Assembly: GCF_000315485.1 (NCBI RefSeq)
Contig: NZ_JH992940.1
Location: 1,500,816 to 1,564,815, forward strand
Length of the DNA stretch: 64,000 nucleotides
Origin: Bacteroides oleiciplenus YIT 12058
Lineage (GTDB): Bacteria > Bacteroidota > Bacteroidia > Bacteroidales > Bacteroidaceae
Direction: 5' to 3'
Position numbers and translations under genes: made by a program. Shown piece after piece: positions 18,574-28,132 of this stretch. The notes under the pieces were generated by a model. The model did not search any database. It worked only from the letters and a program-made list of their open reading frames with translations, and had not been told where the DNA came from. Numbering within the stretch: position 1 is the first letter of the stretch; each line of letters begins with the position of its first letter.

Positions 18574-20370
18574 TTACTTCTTTCCAGCTTCCATTTGCTC
18601 TTTCAAAGCAGCCAAAGCGTCGATGTCGCCCAAAGTAGTAGAAGCAGCTTGGTTCTGGATAGACGGAGCGTCTTCTCTCTTGTTACCGGTCACCTTCTTG
18701 TTAGCAGCTTTCTTTTCAGCTCTTTCTTCTGCCTTTGCAGCATCTTCGAAGATACGGCTGTGAGAAAGGATGATACGCTTAGCGTCCTTATTGAACTCGA
18801 TAACCTTGAATGACAGTTTCTCATCCATCTGAGCCTGAGAACCATCTTCCTTAACGAGGTGTTTCGGAGTAGCGAAACCTTCTACACCATAAGGTAGAGC
18901 AACAACAGCACCCTTATCCAACATTTCGATGATAGTACCTTCGTGTACAGAACCTACAGTAAATACTGTTTCGAATACATCCCAAGGATTTTCTTCAAGT
19001 TGCTTGTGGCCAAGACTCAAGCGACGGTTTTCTTTGTCGATTTCCAGTACCTGAACTTCGATGTCAGCACCAATCTGAGTGAATTCAGACGGATGTTTTA
19101 CCTTCTTAGTCCAAGACAGGTCAGAGATATGAATCAAGCCGTCAACGCCTTCTTCGATTTCAACGAATACACCGAAGTTAGTGAAGTTGCGAACTTTAGC
19201 AGTGTGCTTAGAGCCTACAGGATACTTCTCTTCGATAGTTTCCCACGGATCTTGTTTCAGTTGTTTGATACCCAAAGACATCTTACGTTCTTCGCGGTCC
19301 AGAGTCAAAACTACTGCTTCAACTTCGTCACCTACCTTCATAAAGTCTTGTGCAGAACGCAAGTGCTGTGACCAAGACATTTCAGATACGTGAATCAAAC
19401 CTTCAACACCCGGAGCGATTTCGATGAATGCACCATAGTCAGCCATAACGACCACTTTACCCTTCACCTTATCACCAACTTTCAGTTCAGCGTTAAGAGC
19501 ATCCCAAGGATGCGGAGTGAGTTGTTTCAAACCGAGAGCGATACGCTTCTTCTCGTCGTCGAAATCGAGGATAACAACGTTGAGCTTCTGGTCGAGTTCA
19601 ACCACTTCCTTCGGATCGCTTACGCGGCCCCAAGACAGGTCAGTGATGTGAATCAAACCATCTACGCCACCCAGGTCGATGAATACACCATAAGATGTGA
19701 TATTCTTAACGGTACCCTCAAGAACTTGTCCTTTTTCGAGCTTACCGATAATTTCTTTCTTCTGTTGTTCCAGTTCAGCTTCGATAAGAGCCTTGTGAGA
19801 AACAACCACGTTCTTGAATTCCTGGTTGATCTTAACAACCTTGAATTCCATAGTTTTGCCAACGAATACATCGTAGTCGCGGATAGGTTTCACGTCGATC
19901 TGAGAACCCGGCAAGAAAGCTTCGATACCGAATACGTCTACGATCATACCACCCTTTGTGCGGCACTTAATGTAACCCTTGATAATTTCTTCGTTTTCCA
20001 AAGCAGCGTTCACACGGTCCCAAGAGCGAGTAGCGCGAGCTTTACGGTGAGACAGAACCAACTGTCCTTTTTTGTCTTCCTGGTTTTCGATGTATACTTC
20101 TACAGTATCACCAATCTTCAAGTCAGGATTGTAGCGGAATTCATTCAAAGGAATGATACCGTCTGATTTGTAACCGATGTTCACAACAACTTCACGTTTG
20201 TTCATCGCGATTACAGTTCCGTCAACTACCTCACGGTCGTTAACTTTGTTAAGCGTACTGTCGTAAGCTTTTTCCAACTCTTCGTGGCTGGCACCACCGA
20301 AGGTTTCGCCATTTTCATAAGCATCCCAGTTGAAGTCTTCAACAGGAGCTACATTCTTTAAATTTTCCAT
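18574..20370 (-). CDS. rpsA: 30S ribosomal protein S1
   Basis: The RNA-binding ribosomal protein that brings mRNA to the 30S subunit. This matters in Bacteroidetes, which make little use of Shine-Dalgarno pairing. At 598 aa it contains about six S1 (OB-fold) repeats, recognisable by recurring G-VFVEIEEGVDGLIHISDLSW-type cores and by SLGIKQL/LGLKQL/SLGHKQL endings spaced about 85 residues apart. The N-terminus is an acidic extension and the C-terminus a Lys/Ala-rich tail. A consensus promoter lies at 20436-20465 and a strong terminator follows the gene. Confidence 0.97.
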   Translation of the reverse strand: MENLKNVAPVEDFNWDAYENGETFGGASHEELEKAYDSTLNKVNDREVVDGTVIAMNKREVVVNIGYKSDGIIPLNEFRYNPDLKIGDTVEVYIENQEDKKGQLVLSHRKARATRSWDRVNAALENEEIIKGYIKCRTKGGMIVDVFGIEAFLPGSQIDVKPIRDYDVFVGKTMEFKVVKINQEFKNVVVSHKALIEAELEQQKKEIIGKLEKGQVLEGTVKNITSYGVFIDLGGVDGLIHITDLSWGRVSDPKEVVELDQKLNVVILDFDDEKKRIALGLKQLTPHPWDALNAELKVGDKVKGKVVVMADYGAFIEIAPGVEGLIHVSEMSWSQHLRSAQDFMKVGDEVEAVVLTLDREERKMSLGIKQLKQDPWETIEEKYPVGSKHTAKVRNFTNFGVFVEIEEGVDGLIHISDLSWTKKVKHPSEFTQIGADIEVQVLEIDKENRRLSLGHKQLEENPWDVFETVFTVGSVHEGTIIEMLDKGAVVALPYGVEGFATPKHLVKEDGSQAQMDEKLSFKVIEFNKDAKRIILSHSRIFEDAAKAEERAEKKAANKKVTGNKREDAPSIQNQAASTTLGDIDALAALKEQMEAGKK

Positions 20371-20435
20371 TAAATAAAATAAGTTGTTTAATAATTAATT
20401 GAGTGAGACATTATATTAGCTCATAAATTCGGGCG

Positions 20436-20465
20436 CAAAGATAGGAGTATTTTCTTGAAGAACAA
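20436..20465 (-). promoter_or_regulatory. rpsA promoter
   Basis: On the minus strand TTG (20465-20463) is followed after 19 nt by TATCTTTG (20443-20436), a perfect match to the Bacteroides consensus. The leader of about 60 nt could hold autogenous control. Confidence 0.7.
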
Positions 20466-20588
20466 AAAGTTCTATCCGTTATTTCTCGGTATTTTTACAT
20501 CCGGTTCGTATAAAACAATTGGAAATTTTGCCTAAAGTGTTTCATATAGAAAACAAAAATAGAGTAAAAACACTCTGTATACAGAACG

Positions 20589-21416
20589 TTACTTTTCTTT
20601 TTTTATATACGCCAGCGCCGCCCCTATCGCCGTCCTATATTCTGCATATTGTGGAATATGAAAGCGAACCCCGTATATCTTTTCCATATTCGGAAAGACT
20701 TCATGGCATTGTGGAAATTTGGTCAGATTACCTATCAATACGAAATCTTTAATAGGACTATTGAAAGCAGACAGCACCGCCGCACCACCTATCGTCTGCA
20801 ACACCATATAAATAATACCTTTTGCAATATCTTCCTGCGAAGCATTACTATCCGCTTTTCCAAACAAAGAAGCAGTGGCATGCACCGGAAGATCCGGCAA
20901 AGGGCGGTTACAAATATCTCCGATCTGCAAGTTTACACGAGTAACGTCACCTTTCTCAGCAATGGCTGCAATCTGCCTGAAGTCATGCGTCTTCAGCAAC
21001 AAACGGGAAAGTCCCTGCAACGTACCTCCACCAATTGCCATTCCGCCGATATGTTCTATCTTCTCCCCGTCAATCCTTACGAAAGAAGTACCCGTACCCA
21101 TGCTGACAACAATCAGTTGGTCAATGTCTGTGGCATGACGGGCACCCAATCCATTCGCTAAAAACTCATCGACCTTACTGGTGGGTAGACCATACAACGG
21201 ACTGTCAACAAATGCACTACCCACTCCCGTCAGCATCACCTGCTCTATATCCGAAAGCTGAATACCATTGTCATAAATATACTTACCGAAAGCTCCGAAT
21301 AAAGAAGTCACCGGATCAGTCGCAGTGATAAACATCGGTGACTGTATCTGTTCTCCGTTTATTCCGACAATCTTTGTAGTGCTTCCTCCAACGTCTATTC
21401 CTATTACAATTCCCAT
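20589..21416 (-). CDS. coaW: Type II pantothenate kinase
   Basis: Phosphorylates pantothenate, the first step of coenzyme A synthesis. The 275-aa protein belongs to the actin-like ATPase fold used by type II (PanK-II/eukaryotic-like) enzymes. It begins GIVIGIDVGGSTTKIVG (phosphate 1 loop, residues 2-18). It also carries VSMGTGTSFVRI (about 103-114, phosphate 2 region), HIGGMAIGGGTLQGLSRLL and a late adenosine-site segment FVLIGNLTKFP. It is transcribed alone from a -7 box at 21440-21447. Confidence 0.88.
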   Translation of the reverse strand: MGIVIGIDVGGSTTKIVGINGEQIQSPMFITATDPVTSLFGAFGKYIYDNGIQLSDIEQVMLTGVGSAFVDSPLYGLPTSKVDEFLANGLGARHATDIDQLIVVSMGTGTSFVRIDGEKIEHIGGMAIGGGTLQGLSRLLLKTHDFRQIAAIAEKGDVTRVNLQIGDICNRPLPDLPVHATASLFGKADSNASQEDIAKGIIYMVLQTIGGAAVLSAFNSPIKDFVLIGNLTKFPQCHEVFPNMEKIYGVRFHIPQYAEYRTAIGAALAYIKKEK

Positions 21417-21439
21417 AGTTCCAATATTGTATCCGCCTG

Positions 21440-21447
21440 CAAAGGTA
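21440..21447 (-). promoter_or_regulatory. -7 box for the pantothenate kinase gene
   Basis: TACCTTTG on the minus strand matches TAnnTTTG; 23 nt to the ATG. Confidence 0.5.
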
Positions 21448-21473
21448 CAAATTGTTTTATAGCTGATGTATAT

Positions 21474-21677
21474 TCAGACATTTTTTGTTGCATACCCCCA
21501 CAGGAGAAACACGTTTTGGTCAGGAACTCTTCCGCACCCCATCAAGTTCGCTATTCCTTCGCTCCTATACGGGGACGGAAACAGCGAAGCGGGTACGAGG
21601 AAGGTAAGAAGGAGATACGAACCGGATATGATGAAGAGTATTTTGTTCCATTTCTCGGATACAAAAAAGTATTTCAT
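21474..21677 (-). CDS. Doubtful small ORF, 67 aa
   Basis: The 250-bp stretch between the pantothenate kinase and YecH-like genes is less A+T-rich than other spacers here and is open on the minus strand for 67 codons. The peptide has one hydrophobic segment (about residues 14-33, IISGSYLLLTFLVPA). An overlapping plus-strand ORF is equally open, and I recognise neither. It may instead be a gene remnant or a structured RNA. Confidence 0.2.
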   Translation of the reverse strand: MKYFFVSEKWNKILFIISGSYLLLTFLVPASLFPSPYRSEGIANLMGCGRVPDQNVFLLWGYATKNV

Positions 21678-21696
21678 CTGATATTGTCCGGCAACA

Positions 21697-21930
21697 TCAA
21701 TGGTTACAAACCTTAGTGATATCTACAGTAAATCCACTATCGGCAGGCATAAATTTGCCTTTCGCTTTCAGAAACTCTATCAGCGCATCTGCATCCATAT
21801 CTTCTGCCGAACAAGTGTAGAAGTGTTGATGCTCACCGAATTTCTGAATGATTGCCTCTTTCAATGATGACTCCGAATAACTGTTGCCTTCCATCATGTG
21901 AAGGACTTCATGAGCATGTAACTGTTCCAT
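21697..21930 (-). CDS. YecH-like metal-binding protein
   Basis: A 77-aa protein matching the YecH family (formerly DUF2492) as I know it. It starts HAHEVLHMM and has the conserved HQHFYTCSAEDMDADALIEFL block and a KGKF...F segment. The many His and Cys residues suggest a metal site. Its function is not established. A -7 box (TATCTTTG on minus, 21953-21946) lies 15 nt upstream. Confidence 0.8.
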   Translation of the reverse strand: MEQLHAHEVLHMMEGNSYSESSLKEAIIQKFGEHQHFYTCSAEDMDADALIEFLKAKGKFMPADSGFTVDITKVCNH

Positions 21931-21945
21931 AATCTATTTTTTCTG

Positions 21946-21953
21946 CAAAGATA
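21946..21953 (-). promoter_or_regulatory. -7 box for the YecH-like gene
   Basis: TATCTTTG on the minus strand matches TAnnTTTG; a very short leader of under 15 nt is implied. Confidence 0.5.
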
Positions 21954-22080
21954 ACGCAACAGGCAGAACGGAATTGTAACATATGTGACACCGATCAATA
22001 AAAATAAAGAATCATCGTTAAAAGCTCTTTTTTATCCCCCGATATACGTTTCGGAATATTTCTACGTTAATAGATAAGTT

Positions 22081-24492
22081 ATGAAGCATTTTTGGTTACT
22101 GACAGCTATTATCCTGATGTCCTCTGCGCCTGTCTTTGCTCAAAACACGGTAAAGATAGGCGGAACGATTACAGACGAAAACGGCAATCCGATTGAATTG
22201 GCAACAATACGATTGGAGGGGACCGCTATTGGCACAGTCAGCAACCTGAAAGGACGGTATTCACTGAAGTTTGAAAGCAGGGATAGTGTAACGGTTATCT
22301 TCTCCATGCTGGGATATCAGACCCGGAAACGGAAACTGGTAAGTCCGAAAGGTAACATCAGCCTGAACATAATCTTGCCACCGATGAATTTTGAACTGGG
22401 TGAAGTAAGCGTAACGGAACGGCGACGGCAAACAGGAACCATCCAACAGATAGAAACCAAACAGAACCGCCTGGCACCGGATGCCTCGGGTGGGAGCATA
22501 GAATCCGTGATTGCCACGCAAGCCGGAGTGAGTAGCAACAACGAACTCAGTTCGCAGTACAACGTGCGTGGCGGTAGTTTCGACGAGAACATGGTGTATG
22601 TGAATGGAATTGAAATATACCGCCCGCTCCTCATCCGTTCTGGTCAACAGGAAGGATTGAGTTTCATCAACCCCGATATGATGCAGTCCGTAGGTTTCTC
22701 AACAGGAGGATATGAAGCGAAGTACGGAGATAAAATGTCGTCCGTGCTTGATATCACTTATAAGAAACCCGAACGTCTGGAAGGCAGTGCTTCCGTCAGT
22801 TTGCTGGGAGCTTCAGCCTATGTAGGAATTGCCGGGAAGAAATTAACCTGGACCAATGGTATCCGCTACAAAACCAACCAATACCTGCTCGGAACACTGG
22901 ATACGAAAGGAGAATATGACCCGCGCTACATCGACTATCAGACCTATCTGAACTGGACACCCTCGAAGCGTTGGGAAGTAGGTGTCATCGGAAACATCTC
23001 GGAGAATCGCTACAATTTCCAGCCGGAAGACCGCTACACCCGTTTCGGGACACTGAGCAACGTACGGGAGTTTAAAGTTTATTTTGAGGGACAGGAGAAA
23101 GATTTGTTCCGCACTCTGTTCGGCACTGCATATACCACCTATCATCTGAACGAACAGAACAGCATCACCCTGCAAGCTTCTGCTTTCCACACCAAAGAAC
23201 AGGAAACGTACGACATCACCGGGCAATATTGGTTGAACGCCTTGGACGGCGGCCTCCAGACAGACGGAAACACCAGCGAAGATGAAACTTCCGAAACCAT
23301 CGGCGTAGGCACCTATATGGAGCATGCCCGCAATTATCTCACTGCAGACGTACAAAGTTATTCACTCATCGGACGGCACCGGCTGAAAAGCCACTCCCTG
23401 CAATGGGGCGCAGAGTTCAAGCGGGAACGCATCAAAGACCGGATGCGCGAATGGGAAATGCGCGACTCTGCCGGATACTCCATGCCTCACACCCCCGAAG
23501 GGCCGGAACTTTTCTACACTCTCCGCTCCCGCAATGAAACGGACAGCAAAAGATATAGTTTCTATTTGCAAGACACCTACCGCTTCCGCTCCACCGCCGG
23601 ACTATTTACTCTGACCGCCGGTGTGCGCGGTAGTTACTGGGACTGGAACAAGGAGTTCATTTTTAGTCCCCGCGCTTCCCTGGCACTCATCCCGTCATTC
23701 AACGAAAACTTCACCTTGAGAGTTGCGGCAGGAGTTTATTATCAGGCGCCCTTCTATAAAGAGTTCCGCGACACCACCCAGATAGATGGCGTAGCCACCG
23801 TGTCGCTGAACCGTGATATTCGTTCGCAGCGCTCCCTGCACTTCGTAGCAGGTGGAGACTATAACTTCCGTGCCATGAACCGCCCGTTCCGCTTTTCGAT
23901 GGAAATGTATTATAAAGCTCTTAGCAATCTCATTCCCTATAATATAGACAATGTGCGCATCAGTTATTATGGATGCAATATTTCCAAAGGTTACGCCACA
24001 GGCATCGATATGAAACTGTTCGGCGAGTTCGTCCCCGGAACAGACTCTTGGCTGACTTTCTCCCTGATGAAAACTGAAGAGAAAATAAACGGACAATGGC
24101 TCCCCCGTCCCACCGACCAGCGCTACCGTCTTTCACTCTATTTTACGGACTATTTTCCGGGCAGTCGCAAGTGGAAAATGAATCTGAAAGGTACCCTTGC
24201 GGGAGGTCTTCCCTTCGGTCCTCCACATAGCGGGCGCGAAGCCGCTGTGTTCCGCACATCGCCCTATCGCCGCGTAGATATAGGTATGTCCCGCTGCCTT
24301 ATCGACCGTAGCGAACGGGAAAATCCACGCGGTATCCGCAGCCTCTGGTTGGGCATTGATATTTTCAATTTGCTAAATATCAGCAACGTCAACTCCTATT
24401 ATTGGGTAACAGATACCCGAAATAACCAGTTTGCAGTACCCAATTACCTGACATCTCGTCAGATTAATGTCCGACTGTTGCTCGACTTCTGA
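22081..24492 (+). CDS. TonB-dependent outer membrane receptor
   Basis: An 803-aa outer-membrane transporter that would import a ligand using TonB energy. The order is a signal peptide (residues 1-20, ending VFAQ), a carboxypeptidase-regulatory-like beta-sandwich (about 24-105: GTITDENGNPIELATIRLEGT), a plug domain (about 120-230, with NNELSSQYNVRGGSFDENMVYVNGIEIY), and a long beta-barrel ending in NVRLLLDF with the terminal aromatic residue typical of barrel proteins. No SusD partner is adjacent, so it is not a standard SusC. The ligand is unknown. No ferric or cobalamin regulatory site is evident upstream. Confidence 0.88.
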   Translation: MKHFWLLTAIILMSSAPVFAQNTVKIGGTITDENGNPIELATIRLEGTAIGTVSNLKGRYSLKFESRDSVTVIFSMLGYQTRKRKLVSPKGNISLNIILPPMNFELGEVSVTERRRQTGTIQQIETKQNRLAPDASGGSIESVIATQAGVSSNNELSSQYNVRGGSFDENMVYVNGIEIYRPLLIRSGQQEGLSFINPDMMQSVGFSTGGYEAKYGDKMSSVLDITYKKPERLEGSASVSLLGASAYVGIAGKKLTWTNGIRYKTNQYLLGTLDTKGEYDPRYIDYQTYLNWTPSKRWEVGVIGNISENRYNFQPEDRYTRFGTLSNVREFKVYFEGQEKDLFRTLFGTAYTTYHLNEQNSITLQASAFHTKEQETYDITGQYWLNALDGGLQTDGNTSEDETSETIGVGTYMEHARNYLTADVQSYSLIGRHRLKSHSLQWGAEFKRERIKDRMREWEMRDSAGYSMPHTPEGPELFYTLRSRNETDSKRYSFYLQDTYRFRSTAGLFTLTAGVRGSYWDWNKEFIFSPRASLALIPSFNENFTLRVAAGVYYQAPFYKEFRDTTQIDGVATVSLNRDIRSQRSLHFVAGGDYNFRAMNRPFRFSMEMYYKALSNLIPYNIDNVRISYYGCNISKGYATGIDMKLFGEFVPGTDSWLTFSLMKTEEKINGQWLPRPTDQRYRLSLYFTDYFPGSRKWKMNLKGTLAGGLPFGPPHSGREAAVFRTSPYRRVDIGMSRCLIDRSERENPRGIRSLWLGIDIFNLLNISNVNSYYWVTDTRNNQFAVPNYLTSRQINVRLLLDF

Positions 24493-24636
24493 ACAGAAGT
24501 CTAAAAAAACCTTTCTAAACTTCAAATATCCAATAATTAATTGACGAAAAATTTCTCTATTAAGGAAGAAATCTCTTTCTTTGTGCTGTTTTATGCCTTT
24601 GATTAAGACATTATACCAACATTAATAAATATAGTT

Positions 24637-25047
24637 ATGAAGATTTCACACATTGAGCATCTGGGCATTGCTGTTAAGAGCATTGAAGAAGCCCTGCCGT
24701 ATTACGAGAACGTATTAGGTCTGAAGTGCTACAACATCGAAACTGTAGAAGACCAGAAAGTTAAAACCGCTTTCCTGAAAGTTGGTGACACTAAAATCGA
24801 ACTTCTCGAACCGACCTCTCCCGAAAGTACTATTGCTAAGTTCATCGAGAACAAAGGTGCAGGCGTTCATCACGTGGCATTTGCTATCGAAGATGGTGTA
24901 GCAAACGCATTAGCTGAAGTAGAAGCTGCAGGCGTTCGCTTAATCGACAAGGCTCCGCGCAAAGGTGCTGAAGGTCTGAACATTGCTTTCTTACACCCGA
25001 AATCAACACTGGGCGTATTGACAGAACTTTGCGAAAAGCCGGAATAA
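24637..25047 (+). CDS. mce: Methylmalonyl-CoA epimerase
   Basis: Interconverts the (R) and (S) forms of methylmalonyl-CoA, linking the B12-dependent mutase to the decarboxylase. The 136-aa protein has the vicinal-oxygen-chelate fold: HLGIAVKSIEEALPYYENVLG (metal His at residue 6), KIELLEP, GAGVHHVAFAIED and LNIAFLHPKSTLGVLTELCE, which carries the last Glu ligand. It is the first gene of the succinate-to-propionate operon, with 114 nt before mmdA. It probably needs Co2+ or another divalent metal, as in the family. Confidence 0.95.
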   Translation: MKISHIEHLGIAVKSIEEALPYYENVLGLKCYNIETVEDQKVKTAFLKVGDTKIELLEPTSPESTIAKFIENKGAGVHHVAFAIEDGVANALAEVEAAGVRLIDKAPRKGAEGLNIAFLHPKSTLGVLTELCEKPE

Positions 25048-25161
25048 TATGCATTAATTACGAAATTAGGAATGACGGATTACTTATTTTACAGGCAGTT
25101 CGTCATTTGTGATTCATAATTCACAATAAAAAAATAGTATTAACCCATTATATTTAATAAA

Positions 25162-26715
25162 ATGAGTAATCAACTTGAAAAGATTAAAGAGCTTATAGAT
25201 CGCCGCACAGCTGCACGTCTGGGTGGTGGTGAAAAAGCGATTGCCAAACAGCATGAGAAAGGTAAATATACAGCTCGTGAGCGCATAGCCATGCTTCTCG
25301 ACGAAGGTAGTTTCGAAGAAATGGATATGTTTGTAGAGCACAGATGTACCAACTTCGGTATGGAAAAGAAACACTATCCTGGTGATGGTGTTGTTACCGG
25401 TTGTGGTACTATCGACGGTCGTTTGGTTTATCTGTTCGCACAGGACTTTACAGTTTCTGCCGGTTCTTTGTCTGAAACGATGTCTCTGAAGATCTGTAAG
25501 ATTATGGATCAGGCAATGAAAATGGGTGCTCCTTGTATCGGTATCAACGACTCGGGTGGTGCACGTATCCAGGAAGGTATCAATGCTTTGGCAGGTTATG
25601 CTGAAATCTTCCAGCGCAATATCCTGGCATCAGGTGTTATCCCGCAGATTTCGGGTATCTTCGGTCCTTGTGCCGGTGGTGCTGTTTATTCTCCTGCACT
25701 GACTGACTTCACGTTGATGATGGAAGGTACTTCTTATATGTTCCTTACCGGTCCGAAGGTGGTTAAGACTGTAACGGGTGAAGACGTAACTCAGGAAAAC
25801 CTGGGTGGCGCAAGTGTTCACTCTACCAAATCAGGTGTAACTCACTTCACTGCCAAGACTGAAGAAGAAGGTTTGGCTTTGCTGCGTAAACTGTTGAGCT
25901 ACATTCCTCAGAACAACCTGGAGGAAGCTCCTTACGTAGATTGCACTGATCCTATCGACCGTCTGGAAGATTCTCTGAATGAAATCATCCCCGATAGCCC
26001 GAACAAGCCGTACGACATGTACGAAGTAATTGCTGCTATCGTTGACAACGGTGAGTTCCTCGAAGTTCAGAAAGATTACTCAAAAAATATTATTATCGGT
26101 TTCGCACGTTTCAACGGACAGTCCGTAGGTATCGTTGCCAACCAGCCGAAGTATCTGGCAGGTGTGCTCGATAGCAACGCATCCCGTAAGGGTGGTCGCT
26201 TCGTTCGTTTCTGCGATGCTTTCAATATTCCTATCGTTTCATTGGTAGACGTTCCAGGATTCCTTCCGGGAACAGGCCAGGAATACAATGGCGTAATTCT
26301 GCACGGTGCCAAGTTGCTGTACGCTTACGGTGAGGCTACTGTACCTAAGGTAACAGTTACATTGCGTAAGTCTTACGGTGGTTCACACATCGTAATGAGC
26401 TGTAAGCAACTCCGCGGTGACATGAACTACGCATGGCCTACTGCTGAAATCGCTGTAATGGGTGGCGCCGGTGCCGTTGAGGTATTGTATGCCCGCGAAG
26501 CTAAGGAACAGGAAAATCCTGCTCAATTCCTGGCAGAAAAAGAAGCTGAATACACCAAGCTGTTTGCTAATCCTTACAATGCAGCCAAGTATGGCTACAT
26601 CGATGATGTGATTGAACCACGTAACACACGTTTCCGCATTATCCGCGCCTTGCAACAGTTGCAGACTAAGAAATTGACTAACCCGGCTAAGAAGCATGGT
26701 AATATTCCTTTGTAA
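25162..26715 (+). CDS. mmdA: Methylmalonyl-CoA decarboxylase alpha (carboxyltransferase) subunit
   Basis: Transfers the carboxyl group of methylmalonyl-CoA to the biotin of the carrier subunit, releasing propionyl-CoA. At 517 aa it has two crotonase-like halves with the acyl-CoA carboxylase beta signature: [56 protein letters not shown] and [38 protein letters not shown]. By sequence alone propionyl-CoA carboxylase is possible. The Na+ pump beta and delta-like subunits encoded downstream make the decarboxylase role far more likely. Confidence 0.95.
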   Translation: MSNQLEKIKELIDRRTAARLGGGEKAIAKQHEKGKYTARERIAMLLDEGSFEEMDMFVEHRCTNFGMEKKHYPGDGVVTGCGTIDGRLVYLFAQDFTVSAGSLSETMSLKICKIMDQAMKMGAPCIGINDSGGARIQEGINALAGYAEIFQRNILASGVIPQISGIFGPCAGGAVYSPALTDFTLMMEGTSYMFLTGPKVVKTVTGEDVTQENLGGASVHSTKSGVTHFTAKTEEEGLALLRKLLSYIPQNNLEEAPYVDCTDPIDRLEDSLNEIIPDSPNKPYDMYEVIAAIVDNGEFLEVQKDYSKNIIIGFARFNGQSVGIVANQPKYLAGVLDSNASRKGGRFVRFCDAFNIPIVSLVDVPGFLPGTGQEYNGVILHGAKLLYAYGEATVPKVTVTLRKSYGGSHIVMSCKQLRGDMNYAWPTAEIAVMGGAGAVEVLYAREAKEQENPAQFLAEKEAEYTKLFANPYNAAKYGYIDDVIEPRNTRFRIIRALQQLQTKKLTNPAKKHGNIPL

Positions 26716-26747
26716 TCAGGCTTTTAACACTAAAAACAAGAACGATT

Positions 26748-27680
26748 ATGAATAAAACAAAAATCGGAATATTCTTTACCTTGCTGCTGGTGTTAGGTGT
26801 ATGCTCTTCCTGCGGAGAGAAGAAATCGAACAATAAGCTGGTGCTGAATGAAGTGCTGATTACCAACGAAGGTAATTATCAGGACGACTACGGCTTGCAC
26901 AGCGCATGGATTGAAATATTCAACAGATCATATGGTAGTGCTGACCTCGCAGGTTGCTATCTGAAAGCCAGTAGTCAACCGGGAGATACTGCCAGCTATT
27001 TTATCCCTAAAGGTGATGTCCTGACTTTGGTAAAACCTCGTCAGCATTCATTATTTTGGGCCGATGGAGAAGCAAGACGTGGTACATTCCACACGAACTT
27101 CACACTGAATCCGGAAACACAGAACTGGATTGGTTTATATGATTCAGGACGCAATTTATTGGATCAGATAACCATACCGGCAGGCGCATTACAAGCTAAC
27201 CAGTCTTATGCCCGCGTAAGTGATGCGGCCGAAAAATGGGAAGTTAAAGACGGTAGTGCAGAAAAATACGTAACTCCGAGTACCAACAACAAAACTATCG
27301 ACAGCAATGCTAAGATGGAGAAATTCGAAGAGCATGATAGCAACGGTATCGGTATGTCTATTTCTGCCATGAGTGTAGTATTTTGCGGGTTGATCCTACT
27401 TTATATTTCCTTCAAAATTGTCGGTAGAGTGTCCGTTAACCTCAGCAAACGTAATGCAATGAAGGCTAAAGGTATTACTGACAAACAGGAAGCTAAAGAA
27501 AAGAAACTGGGCGAAGCTCCGGGAGAGATATTTGCTGCTATTGCCATGGCTATGCACGAGATGCAAAGCGATGTACACGATGTGGAAGACACCGTTCTTA
27601 CTATCACCCGTGTGAAACGCAGCTATTCACCATGGAGTTCGAAGATTTACACATTGCGTGAAACTCCTCTGAAAAAGTAA
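26748..27680 (+). CDS. OadG/MmdD-type pump subunit fused to a lamin-tail domain
   Basis: A 310-aa membrane protein. After a hydrophobic N-terminus ending near CSSCGEKK (possible lipoprotein) comes a lamin-tail-like beta domain (about residues 30-170: LVLNEVLITNEGNYQDDYGLHSAWIEIFNRS, DLAGCYLK). One membrane span follows (about 205-230), then a cytoplasmic OadG-like tail (to 310) with EIFAAIAMAMHEM. OadG/MmdD subunits anchor the carboxyltransferase to the Na+ pump. The extracytoplasmic lamin-tail fusion is unusual compared with the roughly 80-120-aa classical subunit. It is encoded between mmdA and mmdC, so its membership in the complex is well supported. Confidence 0.8.
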   Translation: MNKTKIGIFFTLLLVLGVCSSCGEKKSNNKLVLNEVLITNEGNYQDDYGLHSAWIEIFNRSYGSADLAGCYLKASSQPGDTASYFIPKGDVLTLVKPRQHSLFWADGEARRGTFHTNFTLNPETQNWIGLYDSGRNLLDQITIPAGALQANQSYARVSDAAEKWEVKDGSAEKYVTPSTNNKTIDSNAKMEKFEEHDSNGIGMSISAMSVVFCGLILLYISFKIVGRVSVNLSKRNAMKAKGITDKQEAKEKKLGEAPGEIFAAIAMAMHEMQSDVHDVEDTVLTITRVKRSYSPWSSKIYTLRETPLKK

Positions 27681-27702
27681 TCACCTATAAATTGATAAAA
27701 CG

Positions 27703-28131
27703 ATGAAAGAATATAAATATAAAATCAACGGTAATACATATAAAGTTACCATTGGAGATATCGACGAAAATATCGCTCATGTAGAAGTGAACGGTACCCC
27801 TTATAAGGTAGAGATGGAAAAGGCACCGAAAGTGGTTGTTAAACCGGTAACACGTCCTACCACTCCGGCTCCGGCTCCGGCAACTCCGGTAGTGAAACCG
27901 GCTGCCGCTTCTACCGGCAAGTCGGGTGTTAAATCACCGCTTCCCGGTGTTATCCTCGACATCAAAGTCAATGTGGGGGATACTGTGAAGAGGGGACAGA
28001 CCATTATTATCCTTGAGGCTATGAAAATGGAGAACAATATCAATGCCGACAAAGACGGTAAAATCACTGCAATCAACGTAAGTAAGGGAGATTCCGTTCT
28101 CGAAGGTAATGACCTTGTAATTATTGAATAA
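27703..28131 (+). CDS. mmdC: Biotin carrier subunit of methylmalonyl-CoA decarboxylase
   Basis: Carries the carboxybiotin between the carboxyltransferase and the membrane decarboxylase. The 142-aa protein has a short N-terminal domain, a Pro/Ala/Val-rich flexible linker (about residues 48-72, PTTPAPAPATP) and a C-terminal biotinyl domain with the EAMKMEN motif, whose Lys is biotinylated (residue about 108). Its stop codon is followed one base later by the mmdB ATG. Confidence 0.95.
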   Translation: MKEYKYKINGNTYKVTIGDIDENIAHVEVNGTPYKVEMEKAPKVVVKPVTRPTTPAPAPATPVVKPAAASTGKSGVKSPLPGVILDIKVNVGDTVKRGQTIIILEAMKMENNINADKDGKITAINVSKGDSVLEGNDLVIIE

Positions 28132-28132
28132 T

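Noticed and set aside
24493..24636. Promoter upstream of mce
   Set aside because: TTTG sequences occur near 24580 and 24598, but neither the TA of the -7 box nor the 19-21 nt spacing is met.
25071..25107. Hairpin between mce and mmdA as a terminator
   Set aside because: Only a 7-bp stem with a 23-nt loop and no T-run; the two genes belong to one pathway and are more likely cotranscribed.
28124..28132. TTG start for mmdB
   Set aside because: ATG 28133 follows the mmdC stop by one base and gives the usual family N-terminus.
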